Assembly (NCBI RefSeq): GCF_004122105.1
Contig: NZ_SBKN01000002.1
Location: 124,001-188,000 of the forward strand
Source: Flavobacterium stagni
Lineage (GTDB): Bacteria; Bacteroidota; Bacteroidia; Flavobacteriales; Flavobacteriaceae
Direction of reading: 5' to 3'
DNA length: 64,000 bases
Position numbers and translations under genes: made by a program. The notes below the pieces were generated by a model. The model saw nothing but the letters and a program-made list of their open reading frames with translations. It was not told where the DNA came from and searched no databases. The stretch's first letter is position 1. Every line of letters starts with the position of its first letter. This document shows, piece by piece, positions 18,834-27,832 of this stretch.

Positions 18834-18841
18834 CAAAATTA
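18834..18841 (-). promoter_or_regulatory. Predicted -7 promoter box of rimO
   Basis: The minus strand reads TAATTTTG (consensus TAnnTTTG), 23 bp before the rimO ATG. Confidence 0.6.
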
Positions 18842-18864
18842 GGCTATTTATTTGAGTCCCGAAA

Positions 18865-18893
18865 TAAAAAAGCCGCTCAAAAATGAACGGCTT
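18865..18893 (-). terminator. Rho-independent terminator of the FadL-like gene
   Basis: On the minus strand AAGCCGTTC pairs with GAGCGGCTT, with one weak position, around a TTTTT-containing loop. It is followed by TTTTTTATTT, just past the stop at 18915. Confidence 0.8.
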
Positions 18894-18914
18894 CCATCGA
18901 TTTTATATTTTTTA

Positions 18915-20450
18915 TTATAACTCAAACAGTACAGTTACACTTACGTTGTCATAAACGGCTTTGGTGCGTGCACTATCGGTTAAACCACGATTAAACATTT
19001 GCTGGTTGTAATTTCTAAAACCATGACTATACGATACATCCAATTTGGTATCGCCAAAACTGTAACCAATTCCGCCCGTATACGTAGTTAAGTGCCCAAT
19101 AGTGTAGTGGTTTTTGTACGGACTTTGGTCCCAACGATATCCACCACGTAAACTCCATTGTTTGGCTTTGATTTCAGCACCTAGTCGAACTTCTGTAGCA
19201 CTTTGAAGAACGTTATCTATGTTCGCATTTTCTTCAGTGAAATCGCGGCGCGGAGAAAACGTATTTCCGGCATAAAATTTTCGGGAAACGTCGGCACTAA
19301 TCAAGCCTCTTTTACCAAAAATATACACACCACTTGCTGTTATTTTATCCGCTGTACGTAAGCGATACGGTTCGAATAACATGGTAATTTGTGGGTCAAC
19401 AACCACCGTGTTGTATTGAGTGTTGTTTTGACTTGCATTAAGACCATAACCAGAAGTGATGATGTTTTGACGCAATTCGTCATTCAATTTCAACCAAGTT
19501 GGCGTTTCATAGGCTAAACCAAAACGAAGGTTTTTGTTGGCTTTAATAATGGCGCCCAACTGCATGGAGAATCCGTTACCATACGTGTATAATTCGTTAT
19601 TAAAACGAATTTGGTCTACAGTAGATCCTGTTGGATAGATAGGATTATTATTGGTTTCATAAAAACTAGTGGTTTGTCTGAAATCCACAAAATGGAAATT
19701 CATATTAAGTCCCAATAATAACCAATCTTGGTATTGCATGGCCAAGTTGAATTCTAATTTACTACTGTACCCTTTGGAATCTAAAGTATATCTTTGATAA
19801 TAATTTCCACCCGGTGCTACATTGGTGTAGTAATTGGTGTTATTTGGGTCACTAGGATTGAAAGGGTCAATTAAATAAGAGTTATAACCAAAATAGGCCT
19901 GTTGTTCATTGAAAAACAATTGATCAAAGGAATATCCTGTAATATTTCCAAAAGGTACCGCTTCACTAGGTGTTCTACCATTGGCATAGCTCAAAAAGTA
20001 TTGATCAACCGAATTGTAGGGATTAGTTCCAGAAAAATAAACGGAATTGTTCAAATTTTTGGTGTTTTCATAATTTAATGAAATAGCAAATTTTTTCCAA
20101 TCTCCTTTTTTGCTATTGTTATTGAAAACGAAAACCGCACCCGCCTGATTGAAATCTAGATGGTTGTCGTTTTCATTTTGTTGCGTTCCAAAATAATTCG
20201 ATTTATTGGTTATGTTATAATCACTTAAAGTAATTCCGGCTTGATTGTTATTGAATATTAATGATCCAGCAGGATTTACACTAATGGCACTCAAATCACC
20301 GCCTACAGCTCCAAAAGCTCCACCCATCGCTCTGAAACGGGCGGTTCCATTTAAATCTTGAATGGAATATCGTAATGCATCCGTAATGTCTTGACTTGAA
20401 GCGGTGTAAAAACTCAGTCCCGTCAAACAAATGGCAAATATCTTTTTCAT
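18915..20450 (-). CDS. OmpP1/FadL-family outer-membrane transport protein
   Basis: A 511-residue protein with a signal peptide (ending TASSQ). The N-terminal segment has the FadL/TodX-like pattern DALRYSIQDLNGTARFRAMGGAFGAVGGDLSAISVNPAGS (conserved NPAG). The remainder is beta strands with alternating aromatic residues, ending in VTVLFEL, a plausible last barrel strand. FadL proteins take up hydrophobic compounds; flavobacterial members are often annotated as hemin receptors without firm evidence, so the substrate is left open. The gene begins 29 bp after the Trp/Gly lipoprotein gene in the same direction and is probably in one transcript. Confidence 0.85.
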   Translation of the reverse strand: MKKIFAICLTGLSFYTASSQDITDALRYSIQDLNGTARFRAMGGAFGAVGGDLSAISVNPAGSLIFNNNQAGITLSDYNITNKSNYFGTQQNENDNHLDFNQAGAVFVFNNNSKKGDWKKFAISLNYENTKNLNNSVYFSGTNPYNSVDQYFLSYANGRTPSEAVPFGNITGYSFDQLFFNEQQAYFGYNSYLIDPFNPSDPNNTNYYTNVAPGGNYYQRYTLDSKGYSSKLEFNLAMQYQDWLLLGLNMNFHFVDFRQTTSFYETNNNPIYPTGSTVDQIRFNNELYTYGNGFSMQLGAIIKANKNLRFGLAYETPTWLKLNDELRQNIITSGYGLNASQNNTQYNTVVVDPQITMLFEPYRLRTADKITASGVYIFGKRGLISADVSRKFYAGNTFSPRRDFTEENANIDNVLQSATEVRLGAEIKAKQWSLRGGYRWDQSPYKNHYTIGHLTTYTGGIGYSFGDTKLDVSYSHGFRNYNQQMFNRGLTDSARTKAVYDNVSVTVLFEL

Positions 20451-20479
20451 AGTAAATAAGTTGAATAGGTAAATAAATG

Positions 20480-21511
20480 TTATCGTCTTCCGCCACCGCC
20501 AGATCGACCGCCGCCTCCACTGAAGCCACCGCCTCCTCCGCCATAGCTTCCACCACCATAGCTACTGCTACTTGGGGAATAGGAACGGGTAGGAGTATAA
20601 CTTCTTGGTGTGCTTTCAGTTCGTGTAGGAGTAACATTTTGAACCGAATTATTGCGAACGTTTCCAACAGAGTTTGGATTCGTTACCGTTCTTGGACTAC
20701 CATTATTCACAACAGTTGTACTTCGAACACTTCCATTATTTGGGCGTACTCCTAAGTTGGTGGGACGAACATCAGAGTTTCGGGGATTTACAGTGTTTGA
20801 ACGAGTATATCCATTGGCCACTCGACTTCCATTTATTCCGCCTAAATTATTTCTGTAAATCGTATTTCTTCTTCCACCGTTGTAGCCATAGTTGGAAGCC
20901 CAACCGTAATTTCCGTAGTAAGGATATCCATAGCCGTAGCCGTAATAGGGACTGTACCAGCCTCCCCAGCCCCAGCCAGCGCCGTACCAAGAATTCCATC
21001 CCCAGCCGTTGTTCCATCCCCAGCCAGCGCCGTACCATGAGTTCCAACCCCAGCCAGTATTCCAACCCCAGCCTGGTCCGTACCATGAATTCCAACCCCA
21101 GCCGTTGTTCCAACCCCAGCCATTTCCATACCAACCATTCCAGCCGGCACCGTATCCACCATAATAATTAACGGTTACATTGGAGGAGTTTTGTCCCCAT
21201 CCATTGTAACCGTCAGTGTTTACTTGTTTTGCAGTTGAAGTTGTGTCAACTGGCGTGGTATAATTATCTACATTGGTAAAAATTTCTTCATTCTCTTGGT
21301 TGATGTTGCTGAAATAATTTTTGTAGTATTCACTATTCGCGTTGTCATTTTGTACGACACGATTTTGTGTGTTGTCTGAACTTCCATATACACCATCATT
21401 ATCATAATACGATGAATTTTGATAGGTTCCACATGAAGTGACCAAGATTCCTAAGCCTATTGTAAATAGCCATCGGAAATTCTCGAATTGTTTTAGAGAA
21501 ATTGTTTTCAT
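20480..21511 (-). CDS. Lipoprotein with Trp/Gly 16-residue repeats
   Basis: A 343-residue protein from the ATG at 21511. The in-frame ATG at 21538 would sit on top of the expected transcription start. The signal ends in LGILVTSC, a lipobox. A polar region (about 35-105) is followed by repeats of GWGWNNGWGWNSWYGA (16 residues, three full copies plus a degenerate one) and a Tyr/Gly segment. Next comes an Arg/Asn/Ser/Thr/Pro-rich region, and the tail is nearly pure Gly, Ser and Arg (GGGSYGGGGGGFSGGGG). The whole second half is low complexity and likely unstructured or amyloid-like. Probably surface-anchored by lipid. Function unknown; the reading frame is fixed by the lipobox. Confidence 0.75.
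   Translation of the reverse strand: MKTISLKQFENFRWLFTIGLGILVTSCGTYQNSSYYDNDGVYGSSDNTQNRVVQNDNANSEYYKNYFSNINQENEEIFTNVDNYTTPVDTTSTAKQVNTDGYNGWGQNSSNVTVNYYGGYGAGWNGWYGNGWGWNNGWGWNSWYGPGWGWNTGWGWNSWYGAGWGWNNGWGWNSWYGAGWGWGGWYSPYYGYGYGYPYYGNYGWASNYGYNGGRRNTIYRNNLGGINGSRVANGYTRSNTVNPRNSDVRPTNLGVRPNNGSVRSTTVVNNGSPRTVTNPNSVGNVRNNSVQNVTPTRTESTPRSYTPTRSYSPSSSSYGGGSYGGGGGGFSGGGGRSGGGGRR
20970..21140. repeat. 48-bp in-frame tandem repeat
   Basis: CCCCAGCC followed by a variable half-unit recurs with starts at 20970, 21018, 21066 and 21114, exactly 48 bp apart. Each unit contains two CCCCAGCC blocks, 30 and 18 bp apart. The period is a multiple of three, so each unit encodes 16 residues on the minus strand. 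Confidence 0.9.
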
Positions 21512-21540
21512 ATCTATAGCATTTTTATTGTTGGTCATTA

Positions 21541-21548
21541 CAAAAATA
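21541..21548 (-). promoter_or_regulatory. Predicted -7 promoter box of the lipoprotein/porin pair
   Basis: The minus strand reads TATTTTTG, ending 3 bp before the ATG at 21538. This means translation more likely starts at the ATG at 21511. Confidence 0.55.
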
Positions 21549-21612
21549 GTTAGTTTTGCCGAACTATTAAGTTAAAATTTGATTAAACAATATTTGTGCC
21601 AAACTGTTCACT

Positions 21613-23091
21613 ATGAGTAAGAATTTGACAAAAAGAGCGGAAGATTATTCCAAATGGTATAATGAATTAGTAGTGAAGGCTGACTTGGCTGAAAACTCGG
21701 GAGTGCGAGGCTGTATGGTCATAAAACCTTACGGTTATGCCATCTGGGAAAAGATGCAAGCGGAGCTGGATCGTATGTTCAAAGAAACGGGACATAGCAA
21801 CGCCTATTTCCCTCTTTTTGTGCCGAAAAGCATGTTTGAAGCGGAAGAGAAAAATGCAGAAGGTTTTGCTAAAGAATGTGCTGTAGTGACGCACTACCGT
21901 CTTAAAAACGATGAAGAAAATAAAGGAAAACTCATCGTAGATCCCAATGCAAAATTGGATGAAGAATTGGTGGTTCGCCCTACAAGTGAAGCTATTATTT
22001 GGTCAACCTATAAAAACTGGATTCAGTCTTACCGAGATTTACCCTTGTTAATAAATCAGTGGGCCAATGTAGTGCGCTGGGAAATGCGCACGCGTTTGTT
22101 TCTTCGTACGGCCGAGTTTTTATGGCAAGAAGGGCATACTGCTCATGCAACAAAATCGGAAGCGATTCAAGAAACCGAGCAAATGATGAATGTGTATGCT
22201 GACTTTGTGGAAAATTTTATGGCTATCCCAGTTATAAAAGGGGTGAAGACGGCTAACGAGCGATTTGCTGGAGCTGAAGAAACCTATTGTATTGAAGCCT
22301 TAATGCAAGATGGTAAAGCTTTGCAAGCGGGTACTTCCCACTTTTTAGGGCAAAATTTTGCCAAAGCCTTTGATGTGAAGTTTGCCAATAACGAAGGAAA
22401 GCAAGAATACGTTTGGGGGACTTCTTGGGGAGTTTCAACCCGATTGATGGGGGCATTAGTAATGACGCATTCGGATGATAACGGACTTGTATTGCCTCCT
22501 AATTTGGCACCAATTCAAGTGGTTATCGTTCCTATATATAAAAGTGAAGAGGAATTAGCCGCTATATCTGAAGCAGCCAATACATTAACTGCTGCCTTAC
22601 GAAAATTACGCATTTCTGTAAAATTTGATAACCGTACTACGCAAAAACCCGGATTTAAATTTGCAGAATGGGAGTTGAAAGGCGTGCCAGTTCGTGTAGC
22701 CATCGGACCTAAAGATCTTGAAAACGGAACCTTCGAAATTGCCCGTCGCGATACGTTAACCAAAGAAGTGGTGTCAAAAGAAGGTATTGAATTATACATT
22801 GATTCCTTATTGACTCAGATTCAAGAAAGCATGTACAGTCGCGCTTTTGAATACCGCGATACCCACATTACTAAAGTTGAAAACTTTGAAGAATTCAAAG
22901 AAGTTTTGGCGACGAAAGGTGGATTTGTGGCAGCGCATTGGGATGGGACTTCAGAAACCGAGGAAAAAATCAAAGAATTGACCAAAGCGACCATTCGTTG
23001 TATCCCTTTAGACCAAGTGAAAGAAGACGGAAAATGTGTGCTTACCGGTGCAAAATCCTCAGGTAGAGTGCTGTTTGCCAAGGCCTATTAA
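21613..23091 (+). CDS. proS: Prolyl-tRNA synthetase
   Basis: A 492-residue class II aminoacyl-tRNA synthetase that charges tRNA-Pro. Motif 2 region: [26 protein letters not shown]. Motif 3 region: [29 protein letters not shown]. The anticodon-binding domain (about 300-400) and the C-terminal zinc-binding-like domain of the archaeal/eukaryote-type ProS are present. The editing insertion of the bacterial long form is absent. This short form is normal in Bacteroidota. It lies directly upstream of tRNA-Glu, which has its own promoter. Confidence 0.95.
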   Translation: MSKNLTKRAEDYSKWYNELVVKADLAENSGVRGCMVIKPYGYAIWEKMQAELDRMFKETGHSNAYFPLFVPKSMFEAEEKNAEGFAKECAVVTHYRLKNDEENKGKLIVDPNAKLDEELVVRPTSEAIIWSTYKNWIQSYRDLPLLINQWANVVRWEMRTRLFLRTAEFLWQEGHTAHATKSEAIQETEQMMNVYADFVENFMAIPVIKGVKTANERFAGAEETYCIEALMQDGKALQAGTSHFLGQNFAKAFDVKFANNEGKQEYVWGTSWGVSTRLMGALVMTHSDDNGLVLPPNLAPIQVVIVPIYKSEEELAAISEAANTLTAALRKLRISVKFDNRTTQKPGFKFAEWELKGVPVRVAIGPKDLENGTFEIARRDTLTKEVVSKEGIELYIDSLLTQIQESMYSRAFEYRDTHITKVENFEEFKEVLATKGGFVAAHWDGTSETEEKIKELTKATIRCIPLDQVKEDGKCVLTGAKSSGRVLFAKAY

Positions 23092-23119
23092 AAAAATAGA
23101 AAAAAGTTTAAATGCAGGC

Positions 23120-23149
23120 TTGCGTGAATAAAAAATAGTTGTATTTTTG
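23120..23149 (+). promoter_or_regulatory. Complete Bacteroidota promoter of tRNA-Glu
   Basis: TTG at 23120-23122, a 19-bp spacer, then TATTTTTG at 23142-23149. This is the best match in the window to the -33/-7 consensus. The tRNA starts 20 bp downstream. Confidence 0.85.
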
Positions 23150-23168
23150 CATCCGCATTTGAGCAGTA

Positions 23169-23240
23169 GGCCCGTTCGTCTATCGGTTAGGACTCAAGAT
23201 TTTCATTCTTGCAAGAGGGGTTCGATTCCCCTACGGGCTA
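23169..23240 (+). tRNA. tRNA-Glu (anticodon TTC)
   Basis: A 72-nt cloverleaf. The acceptor stem GGCCCGT pairs with ACGGGCT (first pair G-T). The anticodon stem CAAGA/TCTTG closes loop TTTTCAT, giving anticodon TTC. The T arm GGGGTTCGATTCCCC is perfect. The CCA end is not fully encoded (discriminator A, then CAAA). Confidence 0.95.
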
Positions 23241-23398
23241 CAAATTAGTTGTAAATTAGTTTTATAAAACAAGTGTTTAGTGTCTCAAATAGTTGTTTTA
23301 TTAGTTAAAACCAAAGTGATAATTTATTATTGTGGGAGGTTTTTCTTTTTTAACTAATAGTTTAAAAAAATTATTACAACAATTAAATTAAAAAGACA

Positions 23399-23650
23399 AT
23401 GGCAAATCACAAGTCAGCTTTAAAAAGAATTAGAAGTAACGAGAAAAAAAGAGTGCTTAACAGATACCAGCACAAAACTACGCGTAATGCTATCAAAGCT
23501 TTACGTTTGTCAACTGTTAAGTCAGAAGCTGCTGCTAAATTGGCTAGTGTAATTTCAATGATTGATAAGTTAGCAAAGAAAAATATCATCCATGATAATA
23601 AAGCTTCTAACTTGAAATCGAAATTAACGAAACACGTTAACAAGCTATAA
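23399..23650 (+). CDS. rpsT: 30S ribosomal protein S20
   Basis: An 83-residue basic helical protein beginning MANHKSALKRIRSNEKKRVLN, with RNAIKALRLSTVKSEAA and a C-terminal KSKLTKHVNKL, the S20 pattern and length. It binds 16S rRNA. It lies alone after tRNA-Glu with a 158-bp gap that shows no full promoter, so it may be read from the tRNA promoter. It ends at a strong terminator. Confidence 0.96.
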   Translation: MANHKSALKRIRSNEKKRVLNRYQHKTTRNAIKALRLSTVKSEAAAKLASVISMIDKLAKKNIIHDNKASNLKSKLTKHVNKL

Positions 23651-23670
23651 TTTCACGTTATACGAAATCA

Positions 23671-23701
23671 AAAAGCCCCGATGTAAATCGGGGCTTTTTT
23701 T
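23671..23701. terminator. Bidirectional rho-independent terminator after rpsT
   Basis: A 12-bp stem (AAAAGCCCCGAT with ATCGGGGCTTTT) has a GTAA loop and a T-run. It lies between rpsT and the convergent response regulator. Confidence 0.95.
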
Positions 23702-23713
23702 ATGGAGTAATTA

Positions 23714-24118
23714 TTATTTTTTTAAGGATTCTAGCATTTCTCGGGTAATCGGTTTTGATAAAAAGTCTAAAACCATTGGGTAGGATTTTGACTTTTCAAT
23801 GTCCTTTGGGTCAATAGTCGAGGACAAAACAATTACTTTTAAATTGGGAAAATGTTCTATATAGTTGTGCTCTGTCATTTCGTCCAAAAATTCCCAACCG
23901 CCCATTACCGGCATGTTTAAGTCAAGAAACATCAATTCGGGTAAGATAAAATCGGGATCACTAATATGCCCGCCTTTGATAGCATCTAAATATTTTAGTG
24001 CATCTTCACCATTATTAGCAATATCAATTACTTCGGAAAATTCACTTTTCTGAATTACTTTTTTGCAAAGCATTAATGTAATCGGGTCATCATCGACACA
24101 AAGTATTTTTTTATACAT
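23714..24118 (-). CDS. Single-domain response regulator
   Basis: A 134-residue stand-alone CheY-like receiver. The acidic residues are at D9-D11 (VDDD) and the phosphoacceptor is D66 (LMFLDLNMPVMGG). A switch threonine/serine lies in VIVLSSTIDPKD, and the conserved lysine in FLSKPIT. No output domain. It begins 5 bp after the PAS histidine kinase stop, so it is that kinase's likely phosphorylation partner and acts through protein contacts. Confidence 0.92.
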   Translation of the reverse strand: MYKKILCVDDDPITLMLCKKVIQKSEFSEVIDIANNGEDALKYLDAIKGGHISDPDFILPELMFLDLNMPVMGGWEFLDEMTEHNYIEHFPNLKVIVLSSTIDPKDIEKSKSYPMVLDFLSKPITREMLESLKK

Positions 24119-24123
24119 ATATA

Positions 24124-25824
24124 CTAGTCGTTTTTAAAGGTAATGGTAAACGTGGTACCAACGCCCACTTCACTTTCGATACTTATAGTTCCGCCCATCG
24201 ATTCAACTTGCGATTTTACAAGATATAATCCCAATCCTTTGCTATCTGGGTTATCATGAAAGCGTTGATAAAGTCCAAATACTTTTTCTTTATGTCGTTT
24301 TAAATCAATGCCTAAGCCATTGTCTTTAAATGATAATTGGATGTCTTTATCTTTATTTTTGGCTGTCACCTCAATTTTTAATTGACGGGAAGGTTCATGA
24401 TAGCGGAGTGCATTGGTAGTCAAATTTAATAAAATACTTTCAAAATACGATTTATTTACGTGTAATGAAGTTACTTTATCGACATCCAATTTGATAATCG
24501 GATTTAAATTCTGAATCAGAAAATTAAGTTGATTAAAGATGTTTTCAAAGACATCGCGGATCACTATAGGTTCCTTTTCAATAGAAGGTTTGTCTTTAAT
24601 AATAATGACATTCACTAAGTCATTAACGGTTTCATTTAACTGTTGGGTGGAGCGCTCAAAACCTGAAATGATTTCTTTCAATTCTTCATCTTCAATTTCA
24701 AGGTCTTCCAAAAGTGTCAAAAGCCCGGTAAGATTTGATAGGGGTGCGCGTAAATTATGTGACGTGATGTAAGAGAACTGTTTTAAATCCGAGTTGTTTA
24801 ACGTCAACTCTTTAATTAATTGTTCGCGTTCTTTTTCCTTGAGTTTTTCTTCTGTAATATCGCGTTGAATTGAAATCCAATGCGTGTGTTGGTTGTCTTT
24901 ATTCGTGATTGGAATAATGGTTAAATTAACCCAATACTCTTCGTTGTTTTTACGCTTATTCAGGGTTTCAAATTTGAAAGCCTCCTTTTTCTTTAAAGCG
25001 TCTGAAATTAATTTAATATCTCGCTTATTTTTGAACCGATTTACAAGAATGTTGGCTGATTTTCCGATTACTTCTTCTTGTGTAAACCCGGTCATGCTTT
25101 CAAAAGCTGGATTCACATAAACAATCCGATCTTCTGGATGATCAGCATTTGCTAATTCTGCAATGATTACGGTTTCTCTATTTTGAGTAATTACAGTTCC
25201 TAGTAATTGTAATCGTTGCTCTTCTTCTTTAGATTTGGTTATGTCTTGCATCGCACCAATCATCCGAATAACTTGATCATTCTCATCTTTTACCAAAAAG
25301 CCCCGATCAAAAACATAACGATAGGAACCATCTGCCGCCATGAAACGATATTCGTCCTGCCATTTTTCAGATTTTTGGGCGATGTAGGAATACAGTTTGA
25401 CCGACATTTTTAAACTGTCTTCAGGATGAATTTTGTCAAACCACCACTGTAAATTATCACCTACCTCTTCTTTTTTGTAGCCAAAAACACCTTGAATCCC
25501 TTTGTTCCAAATAAATCGGTTGGTTTTTATATCCCAGTCCCAAATGGTATCACTGGTTGCTTTGGATACAATTTCAAAACGTTCATTGGAAACAGACAAT
25601 TCGGCAAATTCTTTTTCGAATTGATGGATGTATGTTTCGTTGGTTGTTTCTTTTTTTGAAATCCAAAAAGTAAGCAGCCCCGATACAATCAGTCCTAAGA
25701 TAATTCCAATTAAAATAACATACTGTGAAGATGAAAAAAAAGTAACCAATAGTATTCCTCCAAATACCAACGTAAAAACGATGAGGAAGAAGGGTAAATG
25801 TGAGGAAGCGGTTAATTTTTTCAT
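24124..25824 (-). CDS. PAS-domain sensor histidine kinase
   Basis: A 566-residue kinase. Two N-terminal transmembrane helices (about 10-30 and 34-55) leave almost no external domain. They are followed by two PAS/PAC modules (about 80-197, with GVFGYKKEEV and DEYRFMAADGSYRYV; about 205-330, with YVNPAFESMTGFTQEEVIGKS). The HisKA region is SYITSHNLRAPLSNL, with H356. The ATPase domain has SFKDNGLGIDL and SKGLGLYLVKSQ. It probably senses an internal or membrane signal. A -7 box (25830-25837) ends only 6 bp before the ATG, predicting a leaderless mRNA. Confidence 0.9.
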   Translation of the reverse strand: MKKLTASSHLPFFLIVFTLVFGGILLVTFFSSSQYVILIGIILGLIVSGLLTFWISKKETTNETYIHQFEKEFAELSVSNERFEIVSKATSDTIWDWDIKTNRFIWNKGIQGVFGYKKEEVGDNLQWWFDKIHPEDSLKMSVKLYSYIAQKSEKWQDEYRFMAADGSYRYVFDRGFLVKDENDQVIRMIGAMQDITKSKEEEQRLQLLGTVITQNRETVIIAELANADHPEDRIVYVNPAFESMTGFTQEEVIGKSANILVNRFKNKRDIKLISDALKKKEAFKFETLNKRKNNEEYWVNLTIIPITNKDNQHTHWISIQRDITEEKLKEKEREQLIKELTLNNSDLKQFSYITSHNLRAPLSNLTGLLTLLEDLEIEDEELKEIISGFERSTQQLNETVNDLVNVIIIKDKPSIEKEPIVIRDVFENIFNQLNFLIQNLNPIIKLDVDKVTSLHVNKSYFESILLNLTTNALRYHEPSRQLKIEVTAKNKDKDIQLSFKDNGLGIDLKRHKEKVFGLYQRFHDNPDSKGLGLYLVKSQVESMGGTISIESEVGVGTTFTITFKND

Positions 25825-25829
25825 TAGTT

Positions 25830-25837
25830 CAAAAATA
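25830..25837 (-). promoter_or_regulatory. Predicted -7 box of the PAS kinase (leaderless mRNA expected)
   Basis: The minus strand reads TATTTTTG. Only 5 bases separate it from the start codon at 25824. Confidence 0.55.
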
Positions 25838-25937
25838 GCAAAAAAATCGAAATTGGGAAGTTTAATCGAATTAAATGCATATTAAATCATGTATCAAAAC
25901 TATTGATAACGAGGTTCTTTTTTCGAAAAATAAAGTG

Positions 25938-25945
25938 TACCTTTG
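25938..25945 (+). promoter_or_regulatory. Predicted -7 promoter box of typA
   Basis: TACCTTTG followed by CACC, 19 bp before the typA ATG. It excludes the upstream in-frame start at 25943 as the natural one. Confidence 0.65.
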
Positions 25946-25963
25946 CACCTTCAAAATTTTCAC

Positions 25964-27769
25964 ATGGAATCGATTAGAAACATCGCAATTATTGCACACG
26001 TTGACCACGGTAAAACCACTTTGGTTGACAAAATTATGTACCATTGTCAACTATTTCGTGAAAACGAAAACACAGGTGATTTGATTTTAGATAACAACGA
26101 TTTAGAGCGTGAACGCGGAATTACCATTACTTCCAAAAACGTTTCAGTTGTATACAAAGGGACTAAAATCAACATTATTGATACTCCGGGCCACGCCGAT
26201 TTTGGTGGAGAAGTAGAACGTGTATTGAATATGGCAGATGGAGTTTGTCTTTTGGTTGATGCCTTTGAAGGTCCGATGCCTCAAACCCGTTTCGTGTTGC
26301 AAAAAGCGATTGACTTGGGATTAAAACCATGTGTGGTTATTAATAAAGTCGATAAAGAGAACTGTACTCCTGAAGAAGTTCATGAGAAAGTTTTCGATTT
26401 AATGTTTGAATTAGGTGCAGAAGAATGGCAGTTGGATTTCCCAACCGTTTATGGTTCTGCTAAAAATAACTGGATGTCGGAAGATTGGAAAAATGTGACT
26501 ACGAATATCGAACCTTTGTTGGATATGGTGGTTAACAACGTTCCCGCTCCCAAAGTTTCTGAAGGTACACCACAAATGTTGGTGACTTCTTTAGACTTCT
26601 CATCGTTTACAGGTCGTATTGCAATCGGTCGTTTAGAGCGTGGTTCTTTACGTGAAAATATGCCTGTTTCATTGGTAAAACGCGACGGTTCGATAACCAA
26701 ATCAAAAATCAAAGAATTGCATACTTTTGAAGGATTAGGTCGTAAGAAAGTAGCTGAAGTGCACGCCGGTGATATTTGTGCTTTAGTAGGAATCGAAGGT
26801 TTCGAAATTGGAGATACTATTGCTGATTTTGAAAACCCAGAGGCATTGAAAAGTATCGCGATTGATGAACCAACGATGAGTATGTTGTTTACCATTAACG
26901 ATTCGCCTTTCTTTGGTAAAGAAGGAAAATTTGTGACTTCCCGTCACATTAAAGATCGTTTGACCAAGGAGTTGGAGAAAAACTTAGCCTTACGCGTAAG
27001 TGAAACCGATTCAGCAGATAAATTCATGGTATTCGGTCGTGGTGTATTGCACTTGTCGGTATTAATTGAAACGATGCGTCGTGAAGGTTACGAACTACAA
27101 ATCGGACAGCCTCAAGTTATCATCAAAGAAATTGACGGTCAAAAATGCGAACCTATTGAAGAGTTAACGATTGACTTACCTGAAAATGTTTCGGGGAAAG
27201 CGGTTGAATTCGTAACCGTTCGAAAAGGAGAGATGTTGAGCATGGAGCCTAGAGGAGAGCGTATGATTATCAAATTTAATATTCCTTCTCGTGGAATTAT
27301 CGGTTTGCGTAATCAATTGTTGACGGCTACTGCTGGTGAGGCGATCATGGCTCACCGTTTTATCGGTTATGAACCCTTAAAAGGAGATATTTCAGGTCGT
27401 ATCAATGGATCGTTAATCTCTATGGAGAACGGTAAAGCAATTCCTTATTCAATTAACAAGTTACAAGATCGCGGTAAATTCTTCGTAGATCCGAATGAAG
27501 ATATCTATGAAGGTCAAGTAGTGGGTGAAAATTCACGTGCAGACGATTTAGTAATCAATATTACCAAAACGAAGCAGTTGACCAACTTCCGTTCGGCGGG
27601 TGCAGATGACAAGACACGTATTGTGCCAGCTATCAAATTCACGCTAGAGGAAGCGTTAGAATACATCCAAAAAGATGAATACGTAGAGGTAACGCCTAAA
27701 TCGATTCGTTTGCGTAAAATTTTATTGAATGAAAACGATCGTAAACGTTTTAAAAATTCGATTGCTTAA
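25964..27769 (+). CDS. typA: Translational GTPase TypA/BipA
   Basis: A 601-residue GTPase of the elongation-factor family that acts on the ribosome in subunit assembly and stress. G motifs: AHVDHGKTT (G1, about 11-19), RGITI (G2), [14 protein letters not shown] (G3), NKVDKE (G4). The EF-Tu-like domain 2, domains III and V, and the TypA-specific C-terminal domain ([22 protein letters not shown]) follow. Length is normal. The start at 25964 is supported by the promoter box ending at 25945. Confidence 0.96.
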   Translation: MESIRNIAIIAHVDHGKTTLVDKIMYHCQLFRENENTGDLILDNNDLERERGITITSKNVSVVYKGTKINIIDTPGHADFGGEVERVLNMADGVCLLVDAFEGPMPQTRFVLQKAIDLGLKPCVVINKVDKENCTPEEVHEKVFDLMFELGAEEWQLDFPTVYGSAKNNWMSEDWKNVTTNIEPLLDMVVNNVPAPKVSEGTPQMLVTSLDFSSFTGRIAIGRLERGSLRENMPVSLVKRDGSITKSKIKELHTFEGLGRKKVAEVHAGDICALVGIEGFEIGDTIADFENPEALKSIAIDEPTMSMLFTINDSPFFGKEGKFVTSRHIKDRLTKELEKNLALRVSETDSADKFMVFGRGVLHLSVLIETMRREGYELQIGQPQVIIKEIDGQKCEPIEELTIDLPENVSGKAVEFVTVRKGEMLSMEPRGERMIIKFNIPSRGIIGLRNQLLTATAGEAIMAHRFIGYEPLKGDISGRINGSLISMENGKAIPYSINKLQDRGKFFVDPNEDIYEGQVVGENSRADDLVINITKTKQLTNFRSAGADDKTRIVPAIKFTLEEALEYIQKDEYVEVTPKSIRLRKILLNENDRKRFKNSIA

Positions 27770-27792
27770 TTTTAAGTAAGCTATAAAATTGT

Positions 27793-27822
27793 AAAGCCAT
27801 CTCATTGAGGTGGCTTTTTTTT
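27793..27822. terminator. Bidirectional rho-independent terminator after typA
   Basis: AAAGCCATCTC pairs with GAGGTGGCTTT (one G-T wobble), followed by TTTTT. It lies between convergent genes. Confidence 0.85.
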
Positions 27823-27832
27823 ATGAATTGTA

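Noticed and set aside
20970..21140. Possible CRISPR array
   Set aside because: The repeats are contiguous, coding and have no unique spacers.
20842..21171. Several open frames of about 100 codons in other frames over the Trp/Gly repeat
   Set aside because: The 48-bp repeat keeps all frames open. Only the frame with the lipobox and coherent flanks is supported.
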